A stretch of DNA of 59,013 nt, taken from assembly GCA_903874055.1 (NCBI GenBank), contig CAIQQR010000111.1:1-59013 (forward strand), read 5' to 3'. Made by a program: the position numbers and the translations under genes. The stretch's first letter is position 1, and the number at the start of each line of letters is the position of its first letter. The notes under the pieces are model-generated. The model was given only the letters and a program-made list of their open reading frames with translations, made no database searches and was not told where the DNA came from. Shown piece after piece: positions 42,024-51,139 of the stretch. The DNA comes from an uncultured Bacteroidota bacterium. GTDB lineage: Bacteria; Bacteroidota; Bacteroidia; Chitinophagales; Chitinophagaceae.

Positions 42024-43211
42024 TTATTTGGCTTTTCTTCTCGCAAGCTCAGTATTAATCATTACCAATTCCTTATTCGTTTGCCCGTTAACACTGCTGT
42101 TTTCTTCGGCACGACGCATTAAATATGGGATCACTTCACAAATAGGACCAAAAGGTAGATACTTACTCACATTATAGCCCTTAACCGCCATGTTAAAAGT
42201 GATATGATCGCCCATGCCATATAGTTGAGAAAAATGTACCTTTTTAAAGTCATTAGATAAATTCAGTCTTGCCATTTCATTGGCAATTTGAATATTACTT
42301 TGCTCATTATGAGAAGCCAACAATAATGAAATGGAATCTAAATTTTCGATACAATATTTCGCTGCTGCATCAAAGTCTTTATCTGTTGAAGCTTTATCAA
42401 CATGAATAGGTGAAGGATAATTCATCTGTTGTGCGCGCGCTCTTTCTTTTTCCATATACGCACCACGTACCAATTTAGCACCTAATAAAAAACCTTGTTC
42501 TTTTGCAATTCGATGTGATAGTTGTAAAAAACTAAAACGATCATTGCGATACAATTGATAAGTATTGTAAACAATCACTTTTTCTTTATTATAAATACCC
42601 ATTAATTCAATCGCCAATCTATCAATTGGATCTTGAATCCAGGTTTCTTCTGCATCAATTAAAATACCCACTCCTTTTTCTTGCGCCACATCACAAATTG
42701 CATACATGCGCTCTCTAACCCTTTGCCATGCTGCATTATCAGACTCGCTATCATGAATACCACTTCTTAATCTTGGGGCATCATTTAAATTTTCCAATAA
42801 AATATGGCTTGCAACACCAGTAAGTTTAACACTAATAAATGGTATGTTACTTTGTGTAGCTGCAAAATCAATTGCTTCAATAATATGCTCCGTTACATTA
42901 TCAAAATTAGACTCCCCCTCCTTCGCTTCCACACCATAATCTAAAATTACTTGCACACCATAGGAACTTAATAATTTGGCAACTCTAGCCGATTCTTCTA
43001 ATGTTTCCCCACCCACAAATTGTTTAAAAACAGTACTTCGTAATAAGCCATGAATAGGTAAGCCCAATTTCAATAAAATGGGTGTTATCTTGGTTGCAAG
43101 GGTAACCATTATAGGACTTTGTATAGTACTTATTAAAAACTTCGCTCTTTTTAAATCAGCGGTACTCTTGTATGCAAATGCATTTTGTGTATTGTCAAAA
43201 GATAGGTTCAT
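42024..43211 (-). CDS. Proline dehydrogenase
   Basis: A 395-residue FAD-dependent proline dehydrogenase that oxidises proline to pyrroline-5-carboxylate. The barrel shows [56 protein letters not shown] and LLASHNEQS, then YGMGDHITF. It is a single-domain enzyme rather than the PutA fusion; the P5C dehydrogenase gene is not in the window. Residues near the C terminus ([21 protein letters not shown]) are typical of the substrate-binding end. The gene is upstream of thyA on the same strand but separated by 85 bp. Confidence 0.92.
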   Translation of the reverse strand: MNLSFDNTQNAFAYKSTADLKRAKFLISTIQSPIMVTLATKITPILLKLGLPIHGLLRSTVFKQFVGGETLEESARVAKLLSSYGVQVILDYGVEAKEGESNFDNVTEHIIEAIDFAATQSNIPFISVKLTGVASHILLENLNDAPRLRSGIHDSESDNAAWQRVRERMYAICDVAQEKGVGILIDAEETWIQDPIDRLAIELMGIYNKEKVIVYNTYQLYRNDRFSFLQLSHRIAKEQGFLLGAKLVRGAYMEKERARAQQMNYPSPIHVDKASTDKDFDAAAKYCIENLDSISLLLASHNEQSNIQIANEMARLNLSNDFKKVHFSQLYGMGDHITFNMAVKGYNVSKYLPFGPICEVIPYLMRRAEENSSVNGQTNKELVMINTELARRKAK

Positions 43212-43269
43212 GCTAACATTAGTTCGTTTGGCAAATATCGTATCTAAAAAGGTAATAGCAAAGAATTAG

Positions 43270-43277
43270 TACCTTTA
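43270..43277 (+). promoter_or_regulatory. -7 promoter element of the epimerase gene
   Basis: TACCTTTA, one base from consensus, lies 27 bases before the ATG at 43305. Confidence 0.4.
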
Positions 43278-43304
43278 AATACTATAATTTAAACCAATTC
43301 AGCA

Positions 43305-44402
43305 ATGAACATTACCAAGACAGAAATTTACATGTTTAAGATTCCAATGATCCCTTTTACCATTGCTACTGGAACAATGCATTTTGCGCAAAATGTGTTA
43401 ATCAAAGTACATACCAATGAGGGCATTATTGGTCTTGGAGAATGCTCAGCTTTCCCTATGATTGTTGGCGAAACACAGGTAAGTTGCTATAACCACGCCA
43501 AGGATTTTGCCGCATTTATAAAGGGAAAAAATCCATTGGAAATTAGCAATCGACTTGCAGAAATAGACACTATTATTGCAGGCAATTATACCATTAAAAG
43601 TGCATTTGATATTGCTTTGTATGATATAGCAGCAAAAGCAGCCAACCAGCCCCTTTACGCATTTTTAGGGGGTAAGCAAAAAGCAATTGAATCAGATTTA
43701 ACGATTGGAATAGATACTCCAGATGCAATGGCTTCACAAGCAATTGAATTTAAAGAAAAAGGGGTAACCATGATAAAAGTAAAATTGGGCAAAGATCCTA
43801 AAACCGATATTGAACGAATACAAAAAATTAGAGCAGTCATTGGCGATGAAATAAAATTGAGAATCGACGCTAATCAAGGGTGGTCAACCACCGATGCGCT
43901 TTCAGTTTTACAGGGACTTGCACCATACAATATTGAATTTTGTGAGCAACCAATGCACAAATATTATGACGATTACTTGCCTGCACTTTGTGCCGCATCC
44001 CCTATTCCCATTATGGCAGACGAATCCGTTTTTACGCACCATGATGCTAGAAAATTAATCGCGAACAAAGCGTGCCATTTAATTAATATTAAATTTTCAA
44101 AAAGTGGAGGCATCCAGGAAGCGATAAAAATTCAGGAAATTGCCGGAAAAAATAACATGGCCTGCATGATGGGGGGTATGCTCGAAAGCAGATTGGCATT
44201 AAGTGCAAAAATGCATTTTGCAATGGCACATGACAATGTTAAATACTACGATATGGATACTTGTTTGCTTGGGCATTTAGAAGACCCAATTATAGGAGGA
44301 GTGCAATTCAACGGCATGCATTTAAGCATTGATGATACCCCTGGACATGGTGCAGACGTTGACCCAGCCTACCTTTTAAAACTTGAACACTACGTTGTAT
44401 AA
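43305..44402 (+). CDS. Enolase-superfamily dipeptide epimerase-like enzyme
   Basis: A 365-residue member of the mandelate racemase/muconate lactonising group of the enolase superfamily. The catalytic KxK is in MIKVKLG (Lys158, Lys160), the magnesium ligands are in LRIDANQGW (Asp188), FCEQPM (Glu214) and MADES (Asp239), and the second base is in INIKFSKSGG (Lys263). This layout matches L-Ala-D/L-Glu and related dipeptide epimerases, which in bacteria recycle peptidoglycan peptides. The exact dipeptide cannot be fixed without modelling. It stands alone on the plus strand, 31 bp before a thioesterase with its own promoter element. Confidence 0.85.
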   Translation: MNITKTEIYMFKIPMIPFTIATGTMHFAQNVLIKVHTNEGIIGLGECSAFPMIVGETQVSCYNHAKDFAAFIKGKNPLEISNRLAEIDTIIAGNYTIKSAFDIALYDIAAKAANQPLYAFLGGKQKAIESDLTIGIDTPDAMASQAIEFKEKGVTMIKVKLGKDPKTDIERIQKIRAVIGDEIKLRIDANQGWSTTDALSVLQGLAPYNIEFCEQPMHKYYDDYLPALCAASPIPIMADESVFTHHDARKLIANKACHLINIKFSKSGGIQEAIKIQEIAGKNNMACMMGGMLESRLALSAKMHFAMAHDNVKYYDMDTCLLGHLEDPIIGGVQFNGMHLSIDDTPGHGADVDPAYLLKLEHYVV

Positions 44403-44409
44403 CTATTTG

Positions 44410-44417
44410 TATCTTTG
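44410..44417 (+). promoter_or_regulatory. -7 promoter element of the thioesterase gene
   Basis: TATCTTTG, full consensus, lies 16 bases before the ATG at 44434. Confidence 0.5.
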
Positions 44418-44433
44418 GGTATAAAATACATTT

Positions 44434-44949
44434 ATGGAGCCTAGAAAAGCAAGTGATTCATTTATTACAATGAACGAATTAGTACTACCCAATGATACTA
44501 ATACATTTGGTGACTTAATGGGTGGCAAACTAATGTATTGGATGGATATTGCGGCCTATCTTTCAGCTTCAAAACACTGTAATTCTGCAGCCATGACTGC
44601 ATCGGTTGATAATCTAAGTTTTAAAACACCAATTAAATTAGGCAATGTAATTTGCATTGAAGCCATTGTTACGCGCGCGTTCAATACCTCAATGGAAATT
44701 CATTTAAAAGTGTGGAATCAAAATATGATTACACAAACAAGAGTTATGAGTAATGAAGCCTTTTTTACTTTTGTAGCATTAGATGAAAACAAAAGGCCAA
44801 AACAAGTTCCTGCAATTATTCCAGCATCAGAAGAAGAAATCAAATATTACGAAAGTGCTTTAAGAAGAAGACAAATGAGACTTATTTTATCTGGCAAAAT
44901 GAAACCAGAAGATGCTCCAGAATTGAAAGCAATTTTCATGCAAGACTAA
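44434..44949 (+). CDS. Acyl-CoA thioesterase (hotdog fold, BACH-like)
   Basis: A 171-residue hotdog-fold thioesterase that hydrolyses acyl-CoA to free acid and CoA. The signature NDTNTFGDLMGGKLMYWMDIAAYLSA is that of the BACH/YciA group, followed by VDNLSFKTPIKLGNVICIEA and SNEAFFTFVALDEN. The C-terminal tail of about 40 residues (RRRQMRLIL) is basic. Chain-length preference is unknown. It is followed by a convergent PlsC-like gene, 20 bp away. Confidence 0.9.
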   Translation: MEPRKASDSFITMNELVLPNDTNTFGDLMGGKLMYWMDIAAYLSASKHCNSAAMTASVDNLSFKTPIKLGNVICIEAIVTRAFNTSMEIHLKVWNQNMITQTRVMSNEAFFTFVALDENKRPKQVPAIIPASEEEIKYYESALRRRQMRLILSGKMKPEDAPELKAIFMQD

Positions 44950-44969
44950 GCGAACTAGCTACAAATTAA

Positions 44970-45743
44970 TTAAATAGTTTGCGGTGGTTCCTTTAAAGCA
45001 TGATGCTTGCCCTTTAACATGTAATCTTTACTTTGCTCAATTGCATCCATCACTTGTGCTAAAATTTCTTCAACCGAAGCATTATAGTCAATTTCCAGTG
45101 GCGCTTTAAATCTTATCGTTAGGGGCGTGCCCACTTTTTTGAATGTCAATCCTTTTTTTGTAAAGGCTCTCCAAAAACCATTAATCACAACAGGTACTAC
45201 TATTGGCTTATTATTCTTGATGATATGAGCAGTACCTTTTCTTCCTGGAGCAAATGGTTTAGTGGTTCCTTGAGGAAAAGTAATTACCCAACTATTTGAA
45301 AGTGCTTGATCAATTTTTTGTGTATCCACCACATCTCTATCCCTTTTTACATCCTGCCCTTCGGCTCTCCAAGTTCTTTTCACGGTTAATGCACCCCCTA
45401 ATTTAAACAACCTGCTTAGCCAATTGCTATTCATGGTTTCTTCTGCAGCAACAAAATATACATTAGTAAATGGATTCAATAAATAATATGGGATACCCAG
45501 CCTGTTAAACTTGCGCCATTTAACTGCGCAAAAAATATGCACAAAAGCAATTACGTCTCCAAAATAAGTTTGATGATTGCTTACAAATAACACATTTTTT
45601 TTAGGCAACTCAGCTAAGTTTTCAGAACCTTCAATCTCCACCTTATTAAATAACGCAAGTCCTGGATACGTGAACAAACCCACTATGCCATAGATGACAG
45701 AACGAAAAATACGAATGTTTTTTAATCGATCTAAAATTGACAT
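44970..45743 (-). CDS. 1-acyl-sn-glycerol-3-phosphate acyltransferase-like protein (PlsC)
   Basis: A 257-residue acyltransferase from the ATG at 45743. The longer frame begins with TTG at 45797 and would overlap the divergent phosphatase start. One hydrophobic segment (about 10-30) is followed by the HX4D motif SNHQTYFGD, the glycerophosphate-binding FPQGTTKPF, and KPIVVPVVINGF. This is the PlsC/AGPAT pattern, which adds the second acyl chain to lysophosphatidic acid. The Gly of the usual EGTR box is present but Glu is replaced by Gln (FPQGT), a change also seen in other Bacteroidota acyltransferases. It could instead acylate ornithine or amino lipids. Confidence 0.85.
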   Translation of the reverse strand: MSILDRLKNIRIFRSVIYGIVGLFTYPGLALFNKVEIEGSENLAELPKKNVLFVSNHQTYFGDVIAFVHIFCAVKWRKFNRLGIPYYLLNPFTNVYFVAAEETMNSNWLSRLFKLGGALTVKRTWRAEGQDVKRDRDVVDTQKIDQALSNSWVITFPQGTTKPFAPGRKGTAHIIKNNKPIVVPVVINGFWRAFTKKGLTFKKVGTPLTIRFKAPLEIDYNASVEEILAQVMDAIEQSKDYMLKGKHHALKEPPQTI

Positions 45744-45784
45744 TTTAAGCAAATTGTTTGGTGGGCAAGATACTACAAATATTG

Positions 45785-45792
45785 TATCTTTA
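45785..45792 (+). promoter_or_regulatory. -7 promoter element of the HAD phosphatase gene
   Basis: TATCTTTA, one base from consensus, is followed by GGCA and the ATG at 45797. Confidence 0.4.
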
Positions 45793-45796
45793 GGCA

Positions 45797-46459
45797 ATGA
45801 AAAAGACTGCCGTTATATTTGATATTGATGGATTGTTAATTAATAGTGAGCCTTTGTGGAACAAAGCTGCAACTGAAATTTTTAGACAATATGGCATCAG
45901 TTTAACGGAACAACAATATGCTACCACAATAGGACTAAGATCAAAAGAATTTGTTGCTTATTGGTTGCATCAATTTAATGTACCTGCAAGTCAGAATGAA
46001 ATAGTAGAAAAAAAAGTAGTAGATCTTGCTTTGCAAATCATTGATCAAGATGCTACATTAATGCCTGGGGTAGAACATATTTTTGAATTTTTCTTGCAAA
46101 GAGATTTTAAAATGGGCTTAGCCACTTCTTCACCTTTGCAACTTATTGAATGGGTTAAAGATAAATTAGGCATTAGAAGTTATATTCATGCCAGTAGCTC
46201 AGCACAGCATTTACCATTTGCAAAACCGCACCCTCAAGTATATTTAGATTGCGCAGCAGCAATGCATACAAATCCACTTTCTTGCATATGTTTTGAAGAT
46301 TCATTTTACGGAATGATTGCAGCCAAGGCAGCAAGAATGACTTGCGTTGTTGTGCCATCTGCAGATCATATTAAATTAGAACATTGGGGTGCTGCAGATT
46401 TAAAACTATCTTCTTTACAAAACTTTGGGGCCTTGCATTTCAATATGCTCAATAATTAA
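45797..46459 (+). CDS. HAD-superfamily phosphatase, beta-phosphoglucomutase/hexitol-phosphatase-like
   Basis: A 220-residue HAD hydrolase with a helical cap between motifs. Motif I is FDIDGLLINSEPLW (Asp9 nucleophile, Asp11 acid), motif II is LATSSP, the lysine of motif III is in KPHPQVYLD, and motif IV is CICFEDSFYG. The pattern fits the YniC/HxpB-like group of sugar and hexitol phosphatases, but the natural substrate is not evident. Its start is four bases after a -7-like element, so the mRNA may be leaderless. It precedes the polyprenyl synthase gene by 17 bp, and the two may be cotranscribed. Confidence 0.88.
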   Translation: MKKTAVIFDIDGLLINSEPLWNKAATEIFRQYGISLTEQQYATTIGLRSKEFVAYWLHQFNVPASQNEIVEKKVVDLALQIIDQDATLMPGVEHIFEFFLQRDFKMGLATSSPLQLIEWVKDKLGIRSYIHASSSAQHLPFAKPHPQVYLDCAAAMHTNPLSCICFEDSFYGMIAAKAARMTCVVVPSADHIKLEHWGAADLKLSSLQNFGALHFNMLNN

Positions 46460-46476
46460 TCTAAATTACAGGTCTC

Positions 46477-47439
46477 ATGAAACTCGCAACAGAAGTTATT
46501 GGAAAAGAATTGGCGCTTTTTGAAAATCATTTCAAAGATGCTGTAAAAAGTAGGGTTGCGCTTTTGGACAGAATAATGCAATACATTGTAAAACGTAAGG
46601 GGAAGCAAATGCGTCCTATGTTTGTTTTATTATCTGCAAAATTACATGGTGAAATTACAGATGCATCCTACCGAGCTGCAAGCTTGGTGGAACTTTTACA
46701 TACCGCAACCTTAGTACATGATGATGTTGTAGACGATGCTATAGAACGTCGTGGCATGTTTTCGATCAATGCTTTATGGAAAAATAAAATTGCAGTGTTA
46801 GTTGGAGACTATTTATTATCAAAAGGGTTATTACTTTCCCTTGAAAATAAAGACTTTGATATTCTTACAATTTTATCCAATGCAGTTAAAAAGATGAGTG
46901 AAGGAGAATTGTTGCAAATTGAAAAAACCAGAAATCTAAATTTTGATGAGTCTATTTATTATGAAATCATCAATGGAAAAACTGCAAGTCTTTTATCATC
47001 AAGCTGTGGAGCTGGCGCCGCTTCGGTTACAAAGGATCCAGAGACAATTGAAAAGATGCGCAAATTTGGAGAAATGGTAGGTATGGCATTTCAAATTAAA
47101 GATGACTTGTTTGACTATGGCGATATTGCAGTTGGCAAACCTACCGGCAACGACATTAAAGAAAAGAAATTAACATTGCCATTAATACATGTGCTACAAA
47201 AAGTAGATGCTTCATTAAAGAAAGAAATTATATACATTGTAAAAAACAATAACAACGACAAGAAAAAAGTAAAGTTTGTAATTGACAATGTAATTAAACA
47301 TGGAGGGATTGAATATGCAACTCAAAAGATGTACCAATATCGTGACAAAGCATTAGAAATTCTTAATTCGTTTCAACCTAGTCCTGCCAGAGCAGCTTTA
47401 GAAGAACTAGTTCGTTACACAACAGACCGTGCATATTAA
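46477..47439 (+). CDS. Polyprenyl (trans-isoprenyl) diphosphate synthase
   Basis: A 320-residue chain-elongating prenyltransferase that adds IPP to allylic diphosphates, giving the C30-C40 side chain of menaquinone. KRKGKQMRPMFVLL binds IPP, the first aspartate-rich motif is HDDVVDDAIERRG, GDYLLSKG follows, and the second aspartate-rich motif is QIKDDLFDYG. Small residues before the first motif (LVELLHTATLV) suggest a long product, though length needs testing. Together with ispH it links to isoprenoid supply. Its stop shares a base with the recJ start (TAATG). Confidence 0.93.
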   Translation: MKLATEVIGKELALFENHFKDAVKSRVALLDRIMQYIVKRKGKQMRPMFVLLSAKLHGEITDASYRAASLVELLHTATLVHDDVVDDAIERRGMFSINALWKNKIAVLVGDYLLSKGLLLSLENKDFDILTILSNAVKKMSEGELLQIEKTRNLNFDESIYYEIINGKTASLLSSSCGAGAASVTKDPETIEKMRKFGEMVGMAFQIKDDLFDYGDIAVGKPTGNDIKEKKLTLPLIHVLQKVDASLKKEIIYIVKNNNNDKKKVKFVIDNVIKHGGIEYATQKMYQYRDKALEILNSFQPSPARAALEELVRYTTDRAY

Positions 47440-49136
47440 TGGAAAAAAGATGGAATATTATTGCAACAGATCCTGCTAAGGTGCAATCATTACAAGCTGC
47501 ATTAAAAATTCATCCCATACTTTGTGAACTATTGGTTCAAAGAGGTATTACTAATTTTGATGCAGCGAAAGATTTTTTTAGACCTAATATAAATCACTTG
47601 CATGACCCTTGGCTAATGAAGGACATGCAAAAAGCGGTAGACAGAATTGATATCGCCATTAAGTCAAATCAAAAGATATTAGTGTATGGTGACTATGATG
47701 TAGATGGAACCACCTCTGTAGCTACCTTATACCAATTTTTAAGACAGTTGACCGAAAACCTAGATTACTATATACCACATAGATACAAAGAGGGTTACGG
47801 AGTTTCAAAAATAGGGATTGACTTTGCTAAAGAAAACGGATTTGATTTAATTATTTCTGTAGACTGTGGTATAAAATCAACCGAGCTCATTGCCTATGCA
47901 AAAGAACTAGGCATGGATTTTATTATTTGCGACCACCATTTACCTGATGATATATTACCACCTGCCGTTGCCATATTAAATGCAAAACAAAAAGATTGTC
48001 CCTATCCTTACAAAGAACTTTGCGGATGTGGCGTTGCATTTAAATTAATTACTGCATTAGCACAAACCTATCAACTACCCGAAGAAAGTTATTTGCAATA
48101 TTTAGATTTAGTAGCAACTGCTATAGCAGCTGATATTGTTCCTATTACTGATGAAAATAGAACAATGGCTTTTTTTGGTGTCCAAAAAGTGAATGAAAAT
48201 CCATCACCAGGTTTAAAAGCCTTAATGGAATTAGCAAAACAGTCAGGTCCAATGCGCATTACCAATTTGGTTTTTGCAGTGGCGCCAAGAATCAATGCTG
48301 CTGGACGAATGGATGATGCAAAAAAAGCAGTACAATTATTTATTGAAAAAGATTATACAAGGGCACTAGAAATTGGCGCATTGCTACAACAGGATAATTT
48401 AGATCGTAGAGAAGCAGACACCACTATAACCGAGGAAGCCCTTGAACAAATTGAACAAGATCCATTACATCAAACCAAAAAATCCTCTGTAGTTTTTCAA
48501 GCACATTGGCATAAAGGCGTAGTAGGCATTGTGGCAAGTAGATTAATTGAAAAACATTACAAACCAACTGTGGTACTTACCCAAAGTGGTGATGTAATAA
48601 CAGGTAGTGCAAGAAGTGTAAATGGATTTAATTTATACGAAGCTTTGCATGCTTGTCGTGCTCATTTATTAGGATACGGAGGCCATTTTGCTGCTGCAGG
48701 AATGACTATGGCAGTAGACGCATTGGAAAACTTTAAAATTGCATTTGAAGCAGCGGTTGCTGATAGAATTACCGAAGCACAATTAACCCCAGAAATAAGT
48801 ATTAATGCATCCTTGCCATTGGATGATATAACTATGCAGTTTTTTCAAATCATTTCTCAAATGGAACCCTTTGGCCCAGATAATATGCGCCCTGTATTTA
48901 TTGCAACAGGGGTTTATGATACTGGCTATAGTAAACTTGCAAAAGAACAACATATAAGTTTTAATGTAACCCAAGGCAAAACAAATGTGCGCGGTATTGG
49001 TTATAATATGCCGGAGCATATGAAATTAGTAAAATCAGGAAAGCCTTTTGACATGGTATTTAATTTGCAAATAAATGAATGGCAAGGAAATCAATCAGTA
49101 CAAATGCAAGTGATAGATATTAAACCAAGTGCATAA
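47439..49136 (+). CDS. recJ: Single-stranded-DNA exonuclease RecJ
   Basis: A 565-residue 5'-3' single-strand-specific DNA exonuclease of recombination and mismatch repair. The DHH domain has VYGDYDVDGTTSVA (82-95), SVDCGIKS and the signature CDHHLPDD at 164-171, followed by CGCGVAFKL. The DHHA1 domain has KGVVGIVASRLIEKHYKP and GYGGHFAAAGMTM. The C-terminal OB-fold region is about 460-565. The full set of metal ligands is present. It is translationally coupled to the polyprenyl synthase gene (one-base overlap). A strong terminator shared with htpG follows. Confidence 0.96.
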   Translation: MEKRWNIIATDPAKVQSLQAALKIHPILCELLVQRGITNFDAAKDFFRPNINHLHDPWLMKDMQKAVDRIDIAIKSNQKILVYGDYDVDGTTSVATLYQFLRQLTENLDYYIPHRYKEGYGVSKIGIDFAKENGFDLIISVDCGIKSTELIAYAKELGMDFIICDHHLPDDILPPAVAILNAKQKDCPYPYKELCGCGVAFKLITALAQTYQLPEESYLQYLDLVATAIAADIVPITDENRTMAFFGVQKVNENPSPGLKALMELAKQSGPMRITNLVFAVAPRINAAGRMDDAKKAVQLFIEKDYTRALEIGALLQQDNLDRREADTTITEEALEQIEQDPLHQTKKSSVVFQAHWHKGVVGIVASRLIEKHYKPTVVLTQSGDVITGSARSVNGFNLYEALHACRAHLLGYGGHFAAAGMTMAVDALENFKIAFEAAVADRITEAQLTPEISINASLPLDDITMQFFQIISQMEPFGPDNMRPVFIATGVYDTGYSKLAKEQHISFNVTQGKTNVRGIGYNMPEHMKLVKSGKPFDMVFNLQINEWQGNQSVQMQVIDIKPSA

Positions 49137-49170
49137 AAAAAGTGACCCCTTATTGAGGTCACTTTTATAA
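49136..49170. terminator. Bidirectional terminator between recJ and htpG
   Basis: The stem AAAAGTGACC / GGTCACTTTT has A-rich and T-rich flanks on both sides, and works for convergent recJ and htpG. Confidence 0.85.
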
Positions 49171-49198
49171 AGTAATTGAGTTTAACTTTTTACAATTT

Positions 49199-51073
49199 CT
49201 ATTTCAATAAATCTACGCTACGATTAATAAAATTAGTCAACTCAGCTCCTGTTAATAATCCTTGTGACAACAAAGCTAAGTCCGCTAAATTACGCGCTTG
49301 CTTTTGTTGCTTATCCATATCTGTTTCTTTTAATAAAGATTGATAAATTGGGTGATTGCCGTTAATAGTTAAATGTACTTCGTCAGGCATTTGCGCATAA
49401 AAAGCAGTCATTCCTCCGCCACCCATACTAGCCATATCTTTCATACGACGCATAAATTCTGGTCTTGTTGCAATGACAGGCGAAACATCCGAACTCAATC
49501 CTTTAACTTCTACAGTTAATGTGATATCAGGTACTTGAAATTCAAATAATTTTTTTGCTTGCTCCACTTCCTCTTTGCTTAAAATAGAATCTACATTTTC
49601 TTGCTTATCAATTAAATTATCTACTACATCTGCATCCACACGCACAAATTGAACACCTTCCCATTTCATCTCCACATTATTAATAAATGCTGCATCCACC
49701 ATGGTTTCTAATTTCACCACTTTGTACCCCTTGCCAACTGCTGCTTGAATAAAGGCATCTTGTTGTATTGGATTAGTGGTATATAAAAGAACATGCTTAC
49801 CATCTTTATTTTTTTGACTAGCTTCGGTTACTGTTTTATATTCATCAATTGTATAAAACTTGCCTTTTTCAGCCGCATCTTCTAAAATCAAAAACTTATT
49901 TCCTTTTTCTAAAAATTTGTCATCTGTGATCATTCCGTATTTCACAAACAATCCTAAACTCTCCCATTTGTCTTCAAATGATTTACGATCATTGTTAAAT
50001 ATTTCCTCTAATTTATCTGCTACTTTTTTAGTAATGTGTGCATTTATTTTTTTAACATTTGGGTCTCCTTGTAAATAACTACGACTTACATTCAATGGGA
50101 TATCCGGACTATCAATTACACCATGCAATAACATTAAAAACTCTGGTACAATATCTTTAACCTCGTCAGTTACAAATACCTGGTTGCAATACAATTGAAT
50201 TTTATCTTTCTGTATTTCAAAGCTCTGCTTGATTTTAGGGAAGTATAAGATTCCTGTTAAATTAAATGGATAATCCACATTTAAATGAATCCAAAATAAT
50301 GGTGTTTCACCAAATGGATATAATTCCTTGTAAAAATTTTCATAATCTTCTTTTGTCAACTCTGATGGCTTGCGCACCCACAATGGGTTGGTGTTATTGA
50401 TTGGCTTCGCTTCTTCAATAGCATCCTCCACTTCACCTTCTTTTTTATCCTCAGGCTTTGCCGCATTTGCATCTGTAAAATAAATGGCAACAGGCAAGAA
50501 TTTACAAAAGCGCTCCAAGATACCTTTTACACGGTGGGCATCTAAAAATTCAGCGCTTTCATCATTCACATGCAATACAATCTTTGTGCCTCTTTGGCTA
50601 TAGTCCACTTCGTATAATTCATATTCTGTACTTCCATCGCAGCTCCAAAAAACACCTGGTGCACCTGTATGACTTTTACTATAAATATCAACTTTGCTAC
50701 TCACCATAAATGAACTATAAAATCCTAATCCAAAGTGACCAATAATGCTTGCATCTTTATACTTATTTACAAATTCCTCTGCTCCACTAAAAGCAACCTG
50801 ATTAATGTATTTATCTACTTCCTCACCTGACATACCCACACCATTATCAATAATAGAAATGGTCTTTTCTTTAGCATCTAATACTACTTCCACTTTCAAT
50901 TCGCCTAATTCACCCTTGGCCTCCCCCTTACCATGTAAGGTTTTTAATTTTTGAGCTGCATCAACAGCATTACTCACCAACTCACGTAAAAATATTTCGT
51001 GATCACTGTAAAGGAACTTCTTGATGATCGGAAAAATATTTTCCGTCTGTACACGTATTTGACCTTTTTGCAT
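49199..51073 (-). CDS. htpG: Molecular chaperone HtpG (bacterial Hsp90)
   Basis: A 624-residue dimeric ATP-dependent chaperone. The N-terminal GHKL ATPase shows RELVSNAVDAAQKL, IDNGVGMSGEEV and GHFGLGFYSSFMV. The middle domain contains LFWIHLNVDYPF, LYCNQVFVTD and SDIPLNVSRSYLQ; the C-terminal dimerisation domain ends near residue 624. An acidic Lys/Glu-rich linker (KPEDKKEGEVEDAIEEAK) lies between the first two domains. The longer frame (to 51139) reaches the stop codon of the upstream gene and codes for a non-conserved leader; the ATG at 51073 gives MQKGQIRVQTE. No consensus -7 element is visible just upstream. Confidence 0.97.
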   Translation of the reverse strand: MQKGQIRVQTENIFPIIKKFLYSDHEIFLRELVSNAVDAAQKLKTLHGKGEAKGELGELKVEVVLDAKEKTISIIDNGVGMSGEEVDKYINQVAFSGAEEFVNKYKDASIIGHFGLGFYSSFMVSSKVDIYSKSHTGAPGVFWSCDGSTEYELYEVDYSQRGTKIVLHVNDESAEFLDAHRVKGILERFCKFLPVAIYFTDANAAKPEDKKEGEVEDAIEEAKPINNTNPLWVRKPSELTKEDYENFYKELYPFGETPLFWIHLNVDYPFNLTGILYFPKIKQSFEIQKDKIQLYCNQVFVTDEVKDIVPEFLMLLHGVIDSPDIPLNVSRSYLQGDPNVKKINAHITKKVADKLEEIFNNDRKSFEDKWESLGLFVKYGMITDDKFLEKGNKFLILEDAAEKGKFYTIDEYKTVTEASQKNKDGKHVLLYTTNPIQQDAFIQAAVGKGYKVVKLETMVDAAFINNVEMKWEGVQFVRVDADVVDNLIDKQENVDSILSKEEVEQAKKLFEFQVPDITLTVEVKGLSSDVSPVIATRPEFMRRMKDMASMGGGGMTAFYAQMPDEVHLTINGNHPIYQSLLKETDMDKQQKQARNLADLALLSQGLLTGAELTNFINRSVDLLK

Positions 51074-51139
51074 AATTATTATATTTGCAAATACCATTGC
51101 AATAAGAGTACCAAATGCAGTTTTCTGCCAAGCTGACAA

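Noticed and set aside
51074..51139. Longer N terminus for HtpG
   Set aside because: The family begins MQKGQIRVQTE at 51073; the extra 22 residues are not conserved and abut the previous gene.
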